Shown here: positions 62,841 to 64,000 of the stretch, piece by piece
Numbering within the stretch: position 1 is the stretch's first letter
How the letters are laid out: every line of letters starts with the position of its first letter
DNA from: Massilia sp. CFBP 13721
GTDB taxonomy: Bacteria > Pseudomonadota > Gammaproteobacteria > Burkholderiales > Burkholderiaceae_D
Direction: 5' to 3'
Length of the DNA: 64,000 bases
NCBI RefSeq assembly: GCF_014842025.1
Contig: NZ_JACYUY010000001.1
Coordinates: 346,317 to 410,316, forward strand
Made by a program: the position numbers and the translations under genes
Notes under the pieces: generated by a model
What the model saw: the letters and a program-made list of their open reading frames with translations, nothing else
The model's database searches: none
Told to the model about the DNA's origin: nothing

Positions 62841-63662
62841 ATGAGCGACGTTGTCGACGGCGACGATGCGAGTCTCGACCCCTGGCGGGCTTTGCGCCGC
62901 TTGACGGCCGCCCGCATCGCACTCGGGCATACCGGGGTCAGTCAGCCTACGCGCGCCCAGCTCGATTTCCAGCTGGCCCATGCCCGTGCGCGCGACGCCG
63001 TGCACCAAGCCCTTGATACTGCCGATTTGATGCTAGCGCTCGATGCCGCATGGCCGGGACTGCCTTCGCCCCTGTTGCTGCACAGCGTAGCGGAGAGCCG
63101 CAACGTCTACCTCCAGCGGCCCGATCTCGGGCGCAGGCTGGACGCGCCGTCGCGCTCGCTCATCGCGGCCCGGCTCGGCGGCGCAAATGAAGGCCCATGC
63201 GACCTGTCCATTGTCGTCGCGGACGGCCTGTCCGCCCTGGCTGTCATGCAGAATGCCGCCCCGCTGCTGCGGGCGCTGCGTGGGAAGCTGGAGACGGAGA
63301 CATGGGCCCTGGCGCCCTTGGCGATCGTGCAGCAGGGACGCGTAGCGGTGGGCGACGAGATCGGCGACCTGCTGGGCGCGAACATCGTCGTGGTCATGAT
63401 CGGCGAGCGCCCGGGACTGAGCTCACCGGACAGCATGGGCCTGTACATCACCTGGGCGCCGCGCGTCGGCCTGACCGACGAACGGCGCAATTGCATCTCG
63501 AACGTCAGGCCGGCCGGGCTCGGCCATGAGGATGCGGCGCACAAGCTGCATTACCTGCTGACCGAGGCGCGTAAGCGGCAACTGACGGGCGTTGGCCTGA
63601 AGGACGAGATGGGCGATACGGAAGTATTGATGGGCAGCGATACGCGCCCTTTCCTGCTCTGA
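62841..63662 (+). CDS. eutC: Ethanolamine ammonia-lyase small subunit
   Basis: 273-residue small subunit, partner of EutB in the cobalamin-dependent enzyme. Motifs are [20 protein letters not shown] near the N-terminus (~18-40), [60 protein letters not shown] and [15 protein letters not shown] precedes the ATG. It ends near the convergent rRNA operon. Confidence 0.95.
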   Translation: MSDVVDGDDASLDPWRALRRLTAARIALGHTGVSQPTRAQLDFQLAHARARDAVHQALDTADLMLALDAAWPGLPSPLLLHSVAESRNVYLQRPDLGRRLDAPSRSLIAARLGGANEGPCDLSIVVADGLSALAVMQNAAPLLRALRGKLETETWALAPLAIVQQGRVAVGDEIGDLLGANIVVVMIGERPGLSSPDSMGLYITWAPRVGLTDERRNCISNVRPAGLGHEDAAHKLHYLLTEARKRQLTGVGLKDEMGDTEVLMGSDTRPFLL

Positions 63663-63701
63663 CGCGACGAAATAGAAGCACAAGAAGTCGGACGCCCAAA
63701 A

Positions 63702-63734
63702 GCAAAAAGCCCACCAGTTTCAACTGGTGGGCTT
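63702..63734 (-). terminator. Rho-independent terminator of the rRNA operon
   Basis: 13-bp inverted repeat (63707-63719 with 63722-63734). On the minus strand it is followed by TTTTTGCTTTT, so it should end the rRNA transcript. It lies 14 bp beyond the 5S gene. In the other orientation it could also stop eutBC transcripts, though the T-run there is poor. Confidence 0.85.
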
Positions 63735-63748
63735 CGCTTTATAACTAG

Positions 63749-63862
63749 CCTGACGATAACCTACTTTCACACTGGTTGCAGCACTATCATCGGCGCAAAG
63801 TCGTTTCACGGTCCTGTTCGGGATGGGAAGGGGTGGGACCGACTTGCTATGGTCATCAGGCA
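63749..63862 (-). rRNA. rrf: 5S ribosomal RNA
   Basis: On the minus strand the sequence starts TGCCTGATGACCATAGCAAG and contains the conserved CCCATCCCGAACAGG loop and GATGATAGTG. It ends GTAGGTTATCGTCAGGC, pairing with the 5' end to form helix I. Length ~114 nt, as in Oxalobacteraceae. Ends are set by the helix I pairing and may be off by one or two bases. Confidence 0.95.
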
Positions 63863-63980
63863 TGACTTGTACGAGGCGTTGTCTTTGTCGACAGCGTCTC
63901 AGAATCTGGAGGAAGTAAAGTTCAGGTAGTGTCTGTCACAACAAACAGCACTGTATTCTCATTGCTATAACCTGCCAAGG
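63863..63980 (-). other. 23S-5S rRNA intergenic spacer
   Basis: Spacer between 5S and 23S rRNA. It contains a short inverted repeat (63965-63973 with 63978-63986) next to the 23S end that may be a processing stem. No tRNA is seen in it. Confidence 0.6.
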
Positions 63981-64000
63981 TTATAGGGACAAGCCGTACG
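63981..64000 (-). rRNA. 23S ribosomal RNA, extreme 3' end (partial)
   Basis: The minus-strand sequence CGTACGGCTTGTCCCTATAA at the window edge looks like the 3' terminal helix strand of betaproteobacterial 23S rRNA. Position upstream of 5S on the same strand supports this. Only ~20 nt are visible and the exact end is uncertain. Confidence 0.55.

Noticed and set aside
63663..64000. Search for a tRNA gene in the rRNA spacer
   Set aside because: No cloverleaf or CCA-ending acceptor pattern is visible in the 23S-5S spacer or elsewhere in the window.

Overview
The window looks like chromosomal DNA of a high-GC betaproteobacterium, most likely Oxalobacteraceae (Massilia/Duganella/Telluria type). 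The basis is the GC-rich codon use, the 5S rRNA sequence at the right end, and the gene content (type VI secretion, two-partner secretion, TonB receptor with GH43 enzymes, sigma-54 regulation). The genus is an inference.

Layout. 1-8615 (minus strand): most of a type VI secretion (T6SS) operon, tssA-tssB-tssC-hcp-tagJ-tssE-tssF-tssG-tssH, with tssH running off the left edge. 8975-11410: a Ser/Thr kinase with a DUF4384 tail and an OmpA-family protein. 11832-19902: a two-partner secretion pair, a TpsB transporter and a 2134-residue TpsA exoprotein that ends in a caspase-like peptidase domain. 19926-22672: an FMN-dependent lactate dehydrogenase and an MFS transporter.

23045-44200 is the most unusual part. 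It encodes what looks like a complete, heavily regulated type I export system. The parts are an HlyD-type adaptor, a NodT/TolC-type outer-membrane lipoprotein, a 1020-residue ABC exporter with two cyclic-nucleotide-binding-like domains and a C39 leader peptidase, and a cytoplasmic parvulin. The candidate substrates are nine small precursors with a 26-residue double-glycine leader, present as a tandemly duplicated cassette, plus a tenth at 60992-61207. Regulators lie between them: a two-FHA membrane protein, an FHA-GAF-HD-GYP protein, a Ser/Thr kinase, a PP2C phosphatase and a sigma-54 activator. I found GG-N10-GC sigma-54 promoter matches in front of all three peptide transcription units, each about 65 bp from the first start codon. 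This supports one sigma-54 regulon that includes the distant tenth peptide. The mature peptides are Cys-free and often Asn/Gln-rich and fall into two main classes. No immunity or modification enzyme is evident.

44270-48190: an FAD/BBE oxidoreductase, a group III truncated haemoglobin and a phytoene-dehydrogenase-like enzyme. 48276-58580: a carbohydrate-uptake locus (two GH43 enzymes, TonB receptor, sugar ABC transporter, LysR regulator), probably for arabinose- or xylose-containing glycans. 58796-60944: a small membrane protein and a trypsin-like protease. 61440-63662: eutBC (ethanolamine ammonia-lyase). 63700-64000: the 3' end of an rRNA operon on the minus strand. A family of REP-like palindromes with covarying arms is scattered through the intergenic regions.
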